Notes under the pieces: generated by a model
Seen by the model: the letters and a program-made list of their open reading frames with translations, nothing else
What the model was told of the DNA's origin: nothing
The model's database searches: none
Program-made: the position numbers and the translations under genes
Shown here: positions 1-8,122 of the stretch, one piece after another
Layout of the letters: each line of letters starts with the position of its first letter
Numbering within the stretch: position 1 is the stretch's first letter
DNA from: Betaproteobacteria bacterium
GTDB lineage: Bacteria > Pseudomonadota > Gammaproteobacteria > Burkholderiales > CAIKXV01
Direction of reading: 5' to 3'
Assembly (NCBI GenBank): GCA_021298815.1
Contig: JAJTHE010000101.1
Span: 1 to 63,190 of the forward strand
Length of the DNA: 63,190 bases

Positions 1-210
1 ATGACCATAGACCTCAGGCTGCTGCACGAGGGCGACCTGATGCGTTTCCTGCGCGCACTGGCGGCCGGACGCGCTGGCGTATTCACGCTGAACGAATGCA
101 CCCTCGAACGCCTGGGCACCGAACCCGCGGCACGCGCACAGCCCAACCTCCGCGCCGACTGCGAGCTGTCGTGGATCTCGTCCCCCAGGGCGCCGGAAGG
201 TGCCCGATGA
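1..210 (+). CDS. PilO/GspM-like pilus or secretion assembly protein, C-terminal fragment
   Basis: This is the 3' end of a gene that begins before the window; the ATG at position 1 is probably internal. The 69 residues visible contain an EGDLMRFLRALA stretch followed by a short strand-forming tail, which resembles the C-terminal ferredoxin-like domain of PilO/GspM-type inner-membrane assembly proteins. That assignment is an inference from the pattern and from the pseudopilin genes that follow. The stop overlaps the next start (ATGA at 207-210), so the genes are translationally coupled. With only the tail visible, the family call is tentative. Confidence 0.5.
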   Translation: MTIDLRLLHEGDLMRFLRALAAGRAGVFTLNECTLERLGTEPAARAQPNLRADCELSWISSPRAPEGAR

Positions 211-926
211 ACCGCCTGCACTGCGCCGCAAGGCGCCCGGGGGACGAGGCGGCAGCCGCCGCGGCGGGCCGACTGCGTCCGGTGCGCGCCATCGCGCTGC
301 TGCTGGCCGCGACGCTGTGCCCGGGTCCCGGACTCGCGTTCGCCCAGGACGGTATCGGCCGGCTGTTCTTCACGCCGGCCCAGCGCCAGCAGCTCGACGA
401 GGCCCGCCGCCGGCCGCCAGCCCCGGAACCCGTCCGCGACGGCAGCGAAGTGCAGAAACCGCCACAGGCACAGTCCCTGTCGGTCGACGGCATCGTGCGC
501 CGGGCCGACGGACAGGCCACCGTCTGGGTGAACCGCTCGCCGACGCAGGCGCCGCAGACCACCGGTGCGCTGCGCATCGGACCGGTGCGCGATGCAGCCG
601 ACGGCGCGGACCTGCGCCTGCCCGACAGTGGCCGGCGCGTGCGCATCAAGGTCGGGCAGGAAGTGGACGTGCAGTCGGGGCGGATACAGGAACGCTACCG
701 GCAGCCGCCCCCCGTGGCCGAGGCTTCGCCTGCCCCGCCTGCAGCGGCGCCCCCCGCCGCACCCGGCCCGGCCACGGCGAAGGGGCCGGCCGACGACGCC
801 CAGGGCGCCGGCGCGGCTGCCGCACCGCGCACGGAAGCAGCGCGCGATGCCGCGGTCGACCGCATCCTGCGCGAGCTCGGCCGGCGGCTGGACGAGCCGG
901 CACGCCCCGCGGAGCCCGCCCGATGA
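207..926 (+). CDS. secreted hypothetical protein of pilus/secretion cluster
   Basis: This 239-residue protein has an N-terminal signal peptide: arginines up to about residue 24, then a hydrophobic AIALLLAATL core and likely cleavage after AFA. The mature part starts with GRLFFTPAQRQQLDEARR, has a small beta-rich centre (residues about 90-155: DGIVRRADGQATVWVN and a GRRVRIKVGQEVDV strand), and ends in an Ala/Pro-rich linker and a short helix. It overlaps its neighbours by ATGA on both sides, so it belongs to one operon with the fragment before it and the pseudopilins after it. I do not recognise a named family; a periplasmic assembly or pilotin-like role is inferred from context only. The start at 207 is chosen because the signal peptide begins there. 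Confidence 0.7.
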   Translation: MNRLHCAARRPGDEAAAAAAGRLRPVRAIALLLAATLCPGPGLAFAQDGIGRLFFTPAQRQQLDEARRRPPAPEPVRDGSEVQKPPQAQSLSVDGIVRRADGQATVWVNRSPTQAPQTTGALRIGPVRDAADGADLRLPDSGRRVRIKVGQEVDVQSGRIQERYRQPPPVAEASPAPPAAAPPAAPGPATAKGPADDAQGAGAAAAPRTEAARDAAVDRILRELGRRLDEPARPAEPAR

Positions 927-2209
927 GCACGGCGATGCGTCCCGGACCCGTGCGCCCGCCCGCCGCACGGCAGGCAGGATTCGCGCTGATCGCGCTGGTG
1001 GCCTTCATCGGCATCGTCGCCGCAGTGTTCGTGGTGCGCAGCCTGGATGCCGATGCGCTCGCCGCCGAGCAGAACCAGCGTACCGTCGAAGCGCTGCAGG
1101 CGGCACGCGAGGCGCTGCTGGCGTTCGCGGCCGCCGACGAGAACAACCGCCCCGGCGCGCTGCCCTGCCCGGATGTCGACGGCGATGGCGACTCGCTGGC
1201 GCTGGTGGAGTACGCGGGCGCCAACTGCGTGGCATCCATCGGCCGGCTGCCCTGGAAACGCCTGCGCATCCCCGAACTGCGCGACGCGAGCGGGGAGCCC
1301 CTCTGGTACGCCGTGTCGCCGGCGTTCAACAACGCGGGACCGAGCAATGGCCTGCCGCCGTTCATGGCGGGGGACACGTCGAACATGCTCACGATCGACG
1401 GCCTGCCCGGCACCTTCGGCGCAATCCTGTTCGCGCCCGGCCCGGCCCTGCAGGGGCAGGTGCGCAGCGGGGTGGCCGCCAACTCCCACGTGAACTACCT
1501 CGACGGCGTCAATGCCAGCCCGACGCTGGCATTCTCCGCCGCGCTGCCAGGTCCGGCCTTCAATGACCGGTTGCTGCCGATCGCGCGCGAGGAACTCGTG
1601 GCGATCGCGGAACGCCGCGTCGCGCGCGAAGTCGCGGAGGCCCTCAAGGGATATTTCGATCTCTACAGGTTCCTGCCGCAGCCCTCGCCGTTCCAGAACG
1701 TCACCTGCATCGGCTCGGACCTGATCGTGCCCGGGGGCTGCCAGGGTGCGCCCGGCATCCTGGCCGGACGCCTGCCTGCCTCGGTGACGCCGGACGCGTA
1801 CGACGCGGTCGGCTCCGCGCGGCCGTCCGACCGGCCCAGCAGCGAGCTGTTGAACGGATTCGCCAGCAGCCAGTTCGAACGCGTCTGGTTCCAGCTGCAG
1901 CGCTGGCGGGAGCATGTCGTCTACATCGTCGCGCCGAACTGCGTCGGCCCGCCGGTCACGAACTGTGCCGCCGGCACGCTGAACCTGCGCAGCGGAGCGC
2001 TGGACGTGGCCGATGCACGCTTCATCGTGCTGATGGCCGGCCCGCCCGGCGCTGGCCAGACCCGGGCCGCCGCGCCCGATCGGCTGGTCCTCGGCAACTA
2101 CCTCGAGGAGCCGGCGCTGTCCGCGGTACAGGCGCTTGCCGCCGGCACCGTGCCGCCGCAGATCGTGGTACCCGCGGGCACGGTCGTGGCTACGCCGAGG
2201 CTGAACTGA
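923..2209 (+). CDS. atypical pseudopilin lacking Glu5 (minor/tip-like)
   Basis: This 428-residue protein starts with a short basic leader, a prepilin-peptidase-like Gly-Phe junction (QAGFALIALVAF) and a hydrophobic helix, as in type IV prepilins. Residue +5 of the mature protein is Ala instead of the usual Glu. In type II secretion the tip pseudopilin GspK also lacks Glu5, so a tip or minor role is a reasonable inference. Residues about 75-120 carry LPCPDVDGDGD, a later Cys, then GRLPWKRL, an arrangement repeated in the next gene. Four further Cys occur in the C-terminal half, suggesting disulfides. It overlaps the upstream gene by ATGA and lies 2 bases before the next. Confidence 0.75.
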   Translation: MSTAMRPGPVRPPAARQAGFALIALVAFIGIVAAVFVVRSLDADALAAEQNQRTVEALQAAREALLAFAAADENNRPGALPCPDVDGDGDSLALVEYAGANCVASIGRLPWKRLRIPELRDASGEPLWYAVSPAFNNAGPSNGLPPFMAGDTSNMLTIDGLPGTFGAILFAPGPALQGQVRSGVAANSHVNYLDGVNASPTLAFSAALPGPAFNDRLLPIAREELVAIAERRVAREVAEALKGYFDLYRFLPQPSPFQNVTCIGSDLIVPGGCQGAPGILAGRLPASVTPDAYDAVGSARPSDRPSSELLNGFASSQFERVWFQLQRWREHVVYIVAPNCVGPPVTNCAAGTLNLRSGALDVADARFIVLMAGPPGAGQTRAAAPDRLVLGNYLEEPALSAVQALAAGTVPPQIVVPAGTVVATPRLN

Positions 2210-2211
2210 CC

Positions 2212-2985
2212 ATGGCGCGCCGGCCGCACCGCCTGCCGCGTGCAAGGGCGCGCGGCGTGTCGCTGGTCGAACTGGCGATCGGCCTGCTGATCCTGTCGCT
2301 GATCATCGGCGGCCTGCTGGTGCCGCTCGCGAGCCAGGTCGAGCAGAGCCGTGTCGGCCAGACGCAACGGCAGCTGGAGGAGATCCGCGAGGCACTGATC
2401 GGCTTCGCGCTGGCCAACGGCCGCCTGCCCTGCCCGGCATCCCTCGGTTCCAACGGCGTCGAGAGCCCGGTCGGCGGCGGTGCCTGCACCAATCCCTGGA
2501 ACGGCTTCGTGCCGGCGGTGACGCTCGGGCTGTCCCAGGTGGACGACCAGGGCTTCTCCCTCGATGCCTGGGGCCTCGCCCAGAACCGCGTGCGCTATGC
2601 AGTGACCACCAGCAACGCCAGTGCGTTCACCACGGCAGGCCAGATGCGGGCCATCGGGATGCCGGCCCTGGCCCCGGACCTGCATGTGTGCGGCAGCGGG
2701 GCCGGCATCGGCGGCGGGGGCAACCTGTGCGGCGCTGCCGGAAACACCCTGTCGCAGAATGCGGTGGCGGTGGTCTACTCGCTCGGCGCGAATGCCTCCT
2801 CCGGCGGCACCTCGCAGGACGAGGCACAGAACCCGAACCCGAACAGCGCGAACAACGACCGGGCATTCGTCAGCCGGGTGCGCAGCGCACCCGGCGCGGC
2901 GGCCGCCGAGTTCGACGACCTGGTGACCTGGCTGTCGCCGAACGTGCTCTATTCGCGGATGGTCACGGCCGGCCAGCTGCCGTGA
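2212..2985 (+). CDS. prepilin-like protein with LPCP motif
   Basis: This 257-residue protein has a basic leader of about 17 residues, a canonical class III cleavage site and N-terminal helix (GVSLVELAIGLLILSLI, with Glu at +5). A globular part follows with GRLPCPAS, a later Cys, NPWNGFVPAVTLGL and DAWGLAQNRVRYAV. This LPCP-Cys-PW-L-G-L layout matches the preceding gene, so the two are probably related pseudopilins. It is likely processed by a prepilin peptidase encoded elsewhere and assembled in the inner membrane. It is the last gene of the cluster; its 3' end overlaps by 23 bases the end of the convergent kinase gene. Confidence 0.8.
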   Translation: MARRPHRLPRARARGVSLVELAIGLLILSLIIGGLLVPLASQVEQSRVGQTQRQLEEIREALIGFALANGRLPCPASLGSNGVESPVGGGACTNPWNGFVPAVTLGLSQVDDQGFSLDAWGLAQNRVRYAVTTSNASAFTTAGQMRAIGMPALAPDLHVCGSGAGIGGGGNLCGAAGNTLSQNAVAVVYSLGANASSGGTSQDEAQNPNPNSANNDRAFVSRVRSAPGAAAAEFDDLVTWLSPNVLYSRMVTAGQLP

Positions 2986-3844
2986 CCGGCGGCAGGGGCA
3001 GCCGGACGGTGAAGGCGCTGCCACTGCCCGCGCCTGCGCTGTCCACCGTCACCGTGCCGCCATGCAGGTCGGCGAGCGTGCGCACCACGGCCAGTCCGAT
3101 GCCGAATCCGTTGGGCACCGGCGCCTGCTCGCCCGGCACTTGCGCATAGAGGTCGAACAGGCGCAGCTGGTCGGCGCTCGAGATGCCGATGCCGTTGTCG
3201 ATCACCGAGAGCACCAGTTCGCTCGGCGCCGGCGACACGCGCAGCACGATTCGCCCGCCCGGCGCGGTGTACTTGGCCGCGTTGATCAGCAGGTTGGACA
3301 CGATCTGCACCACGCGCAACGGGTCGAGCAGCACGGTCTCGCCCAGCCCGTGAGGTTCGATCACCAGCGAATGGCGCCCGGATGTGATGGCAGGCGTGGC
3401 GGTCTCGACCGCGGTCTCGATGATCTCGCGCAGCAGTGCCGGCATCGGCCGGAACGTGATCCGGGGATCGCCCGACCGCGCTACGTCCAGCAGGTCGTTG
3501 ACCAGCGCAGCCAGTTGCGCCGCCTGCCGCTCGATGATGCGCGCGGCGCGGCGTGCCCGGGCGGTCGCCCCCGGCAGCCTGGCCAGCAGGTGCGCCGCCG
3601 TGACGATCGGCCCGATGGGACCGCGCAGTTCGTGCGCCAGCATCGCGAGCTGGTCTTCCCGCGCCTTCCTGACGGCGAGCGCGGTGGTGGCGCATGCCGC
3701 GCAGTCGTCCTCCGTGACGCCGACGAATCCGCGCTGCCGCGCGGCCATCGACGAGGCCCCGGCCGGACGGCTCTCGCCGGAACGGAACTCCGGCGAGAAC
3801 GCCCTGAGCATGGTCGATCGCGGGAAGCGCCGCAGTCCGGTCAT
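2963..3844 (-). CDS. soluble sensor histidine kinase
   Basis: This 293-residue kinase has no membrane segment. Phosphoacceptor His71 sits in LAMLAHELRGPIGP. The ATPase part has the N box (SNLLINAAKY, around 183-192), G1 (DNGIGIS, 216-222) and G2 (GFGIGLA, 246-252). The first about 55 residues contain a DDCAAC pair of cysteines but no sensor domain that I recognise. The start at 3844 overlaps the stop of the upstream Crp/Fnr gene by ATGA and has GGAG 8 bases before it, so the two are coupled. No response regulator lies nearby, so the partner is unknown. Confidence 0.85.
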   Translation of the reverse strand: MTGLRRFPRSTMLRAFSPEFRSGESRPAGASSMAARQRGFVGVTEDDCAACATTALAVRKAREDQLAMLAHELRGPIGPIVTAAHLLARLPGATARARRAARIIERQAAQLAALVNDLLDVARSGDPRITFRPMPALLREIIETAVETATPAITSGRHSLVIEPHGLGETVLLDPLRVVQIVSNLLINAAKYTAPGGRIVLRVSPAPSELVLSVIDNGIGISSADQLRLFDLYAQVPGEQAPVPNGFGIGLAVVRTLADLHGGTVTVDSAGAGSGSAFTVRLPLPPVTAAGRP

Positions 3845-4533
3845 GGCAGGAACTCCGAGTAGGTGAGTCGGTCGGCTGCGTAGCAGCTGCAGGCGACGAT
3901 CTCCATCCCCTTGCGGTCGAGCACGGTCAGCTCGCCGCGGGTGTAGCGGATGAGGCCATCCTTCTGCAGTGCCGCTGCTGCAGTGGACACGCCGGAGCGG
4001 CGCACGCCCAGCATGCGGGAAAGGAACTCGTGGGTCATCTCGAAGCGGCTGCCGTGCGCGCGGTCCTCGCTCATCAGCAGCCAGCGCGCGAGGCGGGGTG
4101 CGACTTCATGGAAGCGCTGGCAACCGGCGGACCGCGCAAGCTGCACCATGCGAACGTGGGCATAGCGGGACAGCGCCTGGCGCAGCGGCGGGCTGCCCTC
4201 GAGCTGGGCGCGGAAGCTGCGCGCCCCGATCCGCCAGGCTTCGCCCGGACCCTGCACCAATGCGTCGAACGGCGAGACCGGCATGCCCAGCAGCAGTTCG
4301 GTGCCGAGCATGCCTTCGCTGCCGACCATGCCGACTTCCAGCCCCGGATGGTGGTCGATCGTGCAGATCAGCGAAATGAACGACTGCGTCGGGAAGTACA
4401 CATGGGTCGTCGCCTCGCCGCGCGTGCATACGGAAGCCGACAGGACCAGCTCGACCGGCTCGCAGGCCGCCCGGAGCCCGGCACGGTCGCGCCGCGGCAG
4501 TGTTTCCATCAGGTGGTTGACGATCGTTGCCAT
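3841..4533 (-). CDS. Crp/Fnr-family transcriptional regulator
   Basis: This 230-residue protein has a cyclic-nucleotide-binding-like beta barrel (about 20-115, with HVYFPTQSFISL and GMVGSEGMLG) and a C-terminal helix-turn-helix (about 166-200, MTHEFLSRMLGVRRSGVS then LIRYTRGELTVLD). The cysteines expected for an Fnr iron-sulfur cluster are absent from the N terminus, and the cAMP-contact motif of Crp is not obvious, so the effector is unknown. It resembles the downstream-of-stress Crp/Fnr paralogues common in proteobacteria. GAGGG lies 7 bases before the start. Its upstream region contains a palindrome shared with the neighbouring paralogue. Confidence 0.88.
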   Translation of the reverse strand: MATIVNHLMETLPRRDRAGLRAACEPVELVLSASVCTRGEATTHVYFPTQSFISLICTIDHHPGLEVGMVGSEGMLGTELLLGMPVSPFDALVQGPGEAWRIGARSFRAQLEGSPPLRQALSRYAHVRMVQLARSAGCQRFHEVAPRLARWLLMSEDRAHGSRFEMTHEFLSRMLGVRRSGVSTAAAALQKDGLIRYTRGELTVLDRKGMEIVACSCYAADRLTYSEFLP

Positions 4534-4583
4534 GTCGATGCCCTCGAGTCAGGCCCATTCTGTGCCACCGTTTGCCTCGCTAC

Positions 4584-4600
4584 GGTGCGGCAGCGCACAT
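4584..4600. promoter_or_regulatory. putative Crp/Fnr operator (site 3)
   Basis: The bases GTGCGGCAGCGCACAT at 4585-4600 are the exact reverse complement of 16 bases of the palindrome found at 5420-5435. The site lies about 50-65 bases upstream of the start of the Crp/Fnr gene at 4533, a usual distance for an operator near a promoter. Binding by either Crp/Fnr protein is inferred, not shown. Confidence 0.55.
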
Positions 4601-4631
4601 TGACGCCCGTGCATGCGCCGCCGGCCAGGCG

Positions 4632-5351
4632 TCAGGTGGCTCGCTTTTCCGGCAGCAGGCGGTCGTATTCGTTCTTGACCACCGCATAGCACTCGCAGGT
4701 GCGCTGCTCCAGGCCTGCACGGTCCAGCACCCGCACGCGACCCCGTGCATAGCGGATCAGGCCGGCCGACTGCAGCTTCAGCGCGGCGGCGGTGACGCCC
4801 TCGCGCCGCACCCCGAGCATGTTGCCGATCAGTTCCTGCGTCATCAGCAGTTCCGTGCCGTCGAGCCGGTCCAGGCTGAGCAGCAGCCAGCGGCACAGTT
4901 GCTGGTCCAGCGTGTGGTGCCGGTTGCAGACGGCGGTCTGGCCCATCTGGGTGATCAGCGCCTGGGTGTAGCGCAGCAGCAGGTGCAGCAGCGGGCCGGC
5001 TTCGTTGAACGCCCGCTTGATCGTACGCGCCTGCACGCGGTAGGCATCGCCGGCACTCTGCACCACCGCCCGGCTCGACGTCGACTCGCCACCCATGAAC
5101 AGCGAGATGCCGACCACGCCTTCGTTGCCGACCACCGCGATCTCCGCCGATGCGCCGTTCTCCATCACGTACAGCAGGGACACGATCGAGGTGGTCGGAA
5201 AATATACGTGGCTCTGCACGCTGCCGGATTCGGACAGCACCTGGCCGAGCGACAGCTTCACGGGTTCGAGCCGAGGCTCCCAGCCCTGCCACTCTTCAGG
5301 CGGCAGCGCGGCGAGCAAACGGTTGCGCAGGGGGTCGCTGACGGCTGGCAT
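4632..5351 (-). CDS. Crp/Fnr-family transcriptional regulator (paralogue)
   Basis: This 239-residue paralogue of the gene at 3841-4533 has the same layout: sensor barrel (HVYFPTTSIVSLL, AVVGNEGVVGISLF) and helix-turn-helix (MTQELIGNMLGVRREGVT, then LIRYARGRVRVLD). Both share the family end CxCY. No Fnr-type cysteine cluster is visible. The start at 5351 is preferred over upstream in-frame codons because GAGGA lies 6 bases before it. Two tandem palindromic sites lie 40-90 bases upstream, so autoregulation or cross-regulation with the paralogue is likely. The gene is separated from the next Crp/Fnr gene by 98 bases with its own site. Confidence 0.88.
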   Translation of the reverse strand: MPAVSDPLRNRLLAALPPEEWQGWEPRLEPVKLSLGQVLSESGSVQSHVYFPTTSIVSLLYVMENGASAEIAVVGNEGVVGISLFMGGESTSSRAVVQSAGDAYRVQARTIKRAFNEAGPLLHLLLRYTQALITQMGQTAVCNRHHTLDQQLCRWLLLSLDRLDGTELLMTQELIGNMLGVRREGVTAAALKLQSAGLIRYARGRVRVLDRAGLEQRTCECYAVVKNEYDRLLPEKRAT

Positions 5352-5394
5352 TGGAGGTCCTCGACGACGCGCACGATCACGTCTCACCTACGAG

Positions 5395-5438
5395 TGTGCG
5401 CTACCGAACACTCGTCCGTATGTGCGCTGCCGCACATA
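5395..5438. promoter_or_regulatory. tandem palindromic Crp/Fnr operator (sites 1 and 2)
   Basis: Site 2 is a perfect inverted repeat with 8-base arms and a 4-base spacer, TATGTGCGCTGCCGCACATA (5419-5438). Site 1, TGTGCGCTACCGAACA (5395-5410), matches the core of site 2 at 14 of 16 positions and begins 26 bases earlier. It is itself inside a CGAGTGT/ACACTCG repeat (5391-5414). Both lie between the end of the membrane kinase gene and the start of the Crp/Fnr gene at 5351. The arrangement looks like a pair of activator/repressor sites; the binding protein is inferred. Confidence 0.6.
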
Positions 5439-5449
5439 AGGCGGCGCGA

Positions 5450-7183
5450 TCAGCCGGCCGGCTTCAGCGTGAACTGCACCGCCCCCGCCTGGTTGCTCGA
5501 AAGCTGCAGGTCATGGCCGTGTTCGATGGCGAGCTGGGCCACCTGGTACAGGCCCACGCCGAGGCCGTTTCGGGACTCGACCGGCTCGGCCAGCAGGCGC
5601 TCCGCGAGCGCCGGTTCGATCGCCGCCCCGCTGTCCATCACCGACAGGCGCACGCCGTCCAGCGCCGACAGCTCGATGCGCACCGCGACGGCGGCATCGA
5701 GCTGGCGCTTGACCAGTGCGTTCTGCAGCAGGTTGTCCGCCGCGCTGTCGAAGAGCTCCTGCGGCAGGGCCACGCCATCGAGCACGCCCTGGCTGGAGAA
5801 ATGCACGCCGTCCTGCGCCGCCCGCCGCTGCAGCGACTGCCACCAATGCCCGGCATCGACCATCGTCATCGTGCGCAGCTGCGGACGGGCGAGCTTCTCC
5901 AGCGTGCGTTCCAGCCGCTGCGCGATCTGCGGCAGCTGCCGGCGCATCAGCTTCTGCAGTTCGACCGCGCGCTCGCCATCGCTCGATTCCGCGGCGGCGC
6001 ACAGGGCCTGCAGCGACTGCAGCAGGTTCTTCACGTCGTGCGTCAGCCGTGCGCCGGTCTCGTGGATCGCATGGGCATAGGCATGCTTGCGCTCGCGCTG
6101 CTCGCGCCGCTTGGCATCGTAGAAGTCGCCGAGCAGCCGGGCCAGCAGGGCCGCATGCAGGTTGAGGGCCGGCGTCGGCTGCATCGACGTGTAGAGCTCC
6201 AGCGTCAGCCCGCGTGCGGACAGCTCGATGCGGTGGCGCGCGGTGACGCCCAGGGTACCAGCGCTGTCGGCCGCGCTCCACTGGACGCCGGCCACCCAGG
6301 GCAGGCGCGATAGCTCGGCGATCGCGCCCTGCAGGAAACGCTCGGGGTCGCGCTGGTGCTCGGCGAGCAGCGCCAGGCTGCGCATCCAGTTCTCGAACGG
6401 CAGGCCGACCGACAGCAGGTGCCAGGACATGACCTGGCTCAGCCCGCCGAACCCGCCGCGCGGGTTCCACAGCCAGGACAGCGCGACCAGCAGCGCGGCG
6501 GTCGCGATCAGGGCCTGGGCCAGCGCGAACAGGTGGTTCTCCTCGCCCAGCACCGACCCCAGCACGATGCTGCCCAGCACCAGCACCACCACCAGCAGCA
6601 GCAGCAGCATCGAATACACGAGGTCGACCACCACCGGGCTGCGCCCCGGCTGCGGTGCCGGGGCGTGCGGCTGCGCCGGCGCGCGGATCAGCCCCACCGC
6701 GAGCGCGACCAGCGGCAGCAGGAACTGGACCACCGCGGTCAGCAGGTCCGGGAGCGCGGCGACCGCGCCCAGCCGGGGCACCACCCACAGCAGCAGGAGG
6801 CCGAGCAGGAAGAAGGACGCGAGCAGCGTGCCGAGGCGTTCGCGCGGCTCGCCCGTGCCTGGAACCCGGCCGGCGATCAGGGCGAACAGCACGCACATCC
6901 AGAGCGCGGCCAGCCACCAGTTCACCAGCAGCGCGAAGCCGGCACCAGCCGCGACCAGTGCGACGCCAGGCCAGGGATCGATCTCGCGCCGCGCCCGCCA
7001 GAGCGGCTGCCAGATCAGGAACAGGCCGATGTGGGTCAGCCACATCGCACGCGCCCACCAGGCGTCGATGTTCCAGGCCAGCGCCGCGTGCAGCGCCAGC
7101 AGCATCAGCGCCAGCACCCATTGCGGATGCGCGCCCGCAAGCCGGAGGATCCGGTCACCCGCCGGGCCCTGCCCCTGGCTCAA
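5450..7183 (-). CDS. membrane-bound sensor histidine kinase
   Basis: This 577-residue protein has about nine hydrophobic segments in its first 270 residues (for example LMLLALHAALAW, VALVAAGAGFALLVNWWLAALW, SMLLLLLVVVLVLGSIVLG), then a linker and a kinase core. His382 lies in LTHDVKNLLQSL, followed by the N box DNLLQNAL (about 483-490), MDSG (about 516-519) and GLGVGL (about 540-545). The reading frame stays open far upstream. I chose the TTG at 7183 because GAGG lies 7 bases before it and because it keeps the first membrane helix; an ATG inside that helix is the alternative. It is divergent from the permease gene at 7274. The input signal and response regulator are unknown. Confidence 0.75.
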   Translation of the reverse strand: MSQGQGPAGDRILRLAGAHPQWVLALMLLALHAALAWNIDAWWARAMWLTHIGLFLIWQPLWRARREIDPWPGVALVAAGAGFALLVNWWLAALWMCVLFALIAGRVPGTGEPRERLGTLLASFFLLGLLLLWVVPRLGAVAALPDLLTAVVQFLLPLVALAVGLIRAPAQPHAPAPQPGRSPVVVDLVYSMLLLLLVVVLVLGSIVLGSVLGEENHLFALAQALIATAALLVALSWLWNPRGGFGGLSQVMSWHLLSVGLPFENWMRSLALLAEHQRDPERFLQGAIAELSRLPWVAGVQWSAADSAGTLGVTARHRIELSARGLTLELYTSMQPTPALNLHAALLARLLGDFYDAKRREQRERKHAYAHAIHETGARLTHDVKNLLQSLQALCAAAESSDGERAVELQKLMRRQLPQIAQRLERTLEKLARPQLRTMTMVDAGHWWQSLQRRAAQDGVHFSSQGVLDGVALPQELFDSAADNLLQNALVKRQLDAAVAVRIELSALDGVRLSVMDSGAAIEPALAERLLAEPVESRNGLGVGLYQVAQLAIEHGHDLQLSSNQAGAVQFTLKPAG

Positions 7184-7273
7184 GGCCCTGCCTCGGACGC
7201 GCGTGCGCGGGCGGCGATCGATCGCGGTACGCTCGCCACCGGGACTTCCTGCCCTGCCATCCCGAGCCGAAAG

Positions 7274-8122
7274 ATGTCCGCCCCCAGCACCCGACAGTTG
7301 ATGACGGCCCCGGCCGGCGCGCCCGGCGGCGACGATCGGCCGCGCATCCGGCGCGGCGTGCAGCTGCAGGCGGTGGTCCGCTTCACAGTGCTCGAAGCCT
7401 GGCGCTCGAGGCTGCCCTGGCTGCTGCTGGCGACGCTGGCCTGCGCGTTCGCCGCCAGCCAGTTCGCCGCCGAACTGGCCATCACCGAGGGCGGCCGGTT
7501 CCGCGCTGCCCTGCTCGCCGGCGGGGTACGGTTCGCTTGGGTGTTCATCTTCGCAGTCTATGTCATCGGCAGCCTGACCCGCGAGCTGAACGAACGCGGG
7601 TTCGAGGTGGCGCTGGCGATGGAACTCGATCGCAGCACCTGGGTGGTCGGGAAGCTCGCCGGATTCCTGCTGCCGGCATTCGCGGCGGCGTGCTGCCTGT
7701 TCCCGCTGCTTGCGGCCCTGTCGACACCGGCCGCTGCCGCCGCATGGTGCCTGTCGTTCGGATTCGAGCTGGCGATCGTGGTCGCGGCCGCGCTCTTCTT
7801 CACGCTGAACCTGGCCAGCGTGCCTGCCGCGGCGGTTCTGACCGCGGGCTTCTACCTGCTCGCCCGGGCGATCGACGCGCTGGTGCTGATCGCGTCCTCG
7901 TCGCCGCTGCTGGTGGCCGGCGCCTGGCGCGACTTCGCGCGGCTGGCGGTGGATGCACTGGCCTGGCTGCTGCCCGGCCTCGGGCGCTTCGCGCAGGGCG
8001 GCTGGCTTGCGGGCCAGGGGCCGGACGCTGCACTGCTCGCGCTGATGGGCGCACAATGCGCCGTGTATGTCGTCCTGCTCTGCGCGGCCGCGCTGGTCGA
8101 CTTCCATCGGCGCGACCTGTGA
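7274..8122 (+). CDS. ABC-2-like transporter permease
   Basis: This 282-residue protein has about six hydrophobic helices (for example LLLATLACAFAAS, GVRFAWVFIFAVYVIGSL, LAIVVAAALFFTLNLASV, AVYVVLLCAAALVDF), as in the permeases annotated with multi-copper-enzyme maturation or ABC-2 exporters. The segment RELNERGFEVALAMELDRSTWVVGKLAGF after the second helix fits the coupling region of that family. No ATP-binding subunit gene is adjacent, so its partner ATPase must be elsewhere. The start may be 7274 or the in-frame ATG at 7301. The 3' end overlaps the next start (GTGA at 8119-8122). Confidence 0.65.
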   Translation: MSAPSTRQLMTAPAGAPGGDDRPRIRRGVQLQAVVRFTVLEAWRSRLPWLLLATLACAFAASQFAAELAITEGGRFRAALLAGGVRFAWVFIFAVYVIGSLTRELNERGFEVALAMELDRSTWVVGKLAGFLLPAFAAACCLFPLLAALSTPAAAAAWCLSFGFELAIVVAAALFFTLNLASVPAAAVLTAGFYLLARAIDALVLIASSSPLLVAGAWRDFARLAVDALAWLLPGLGRFAQGGWLAGQGPDAALLALMGAQCAVYVVLLCAAALVDFHRRDL

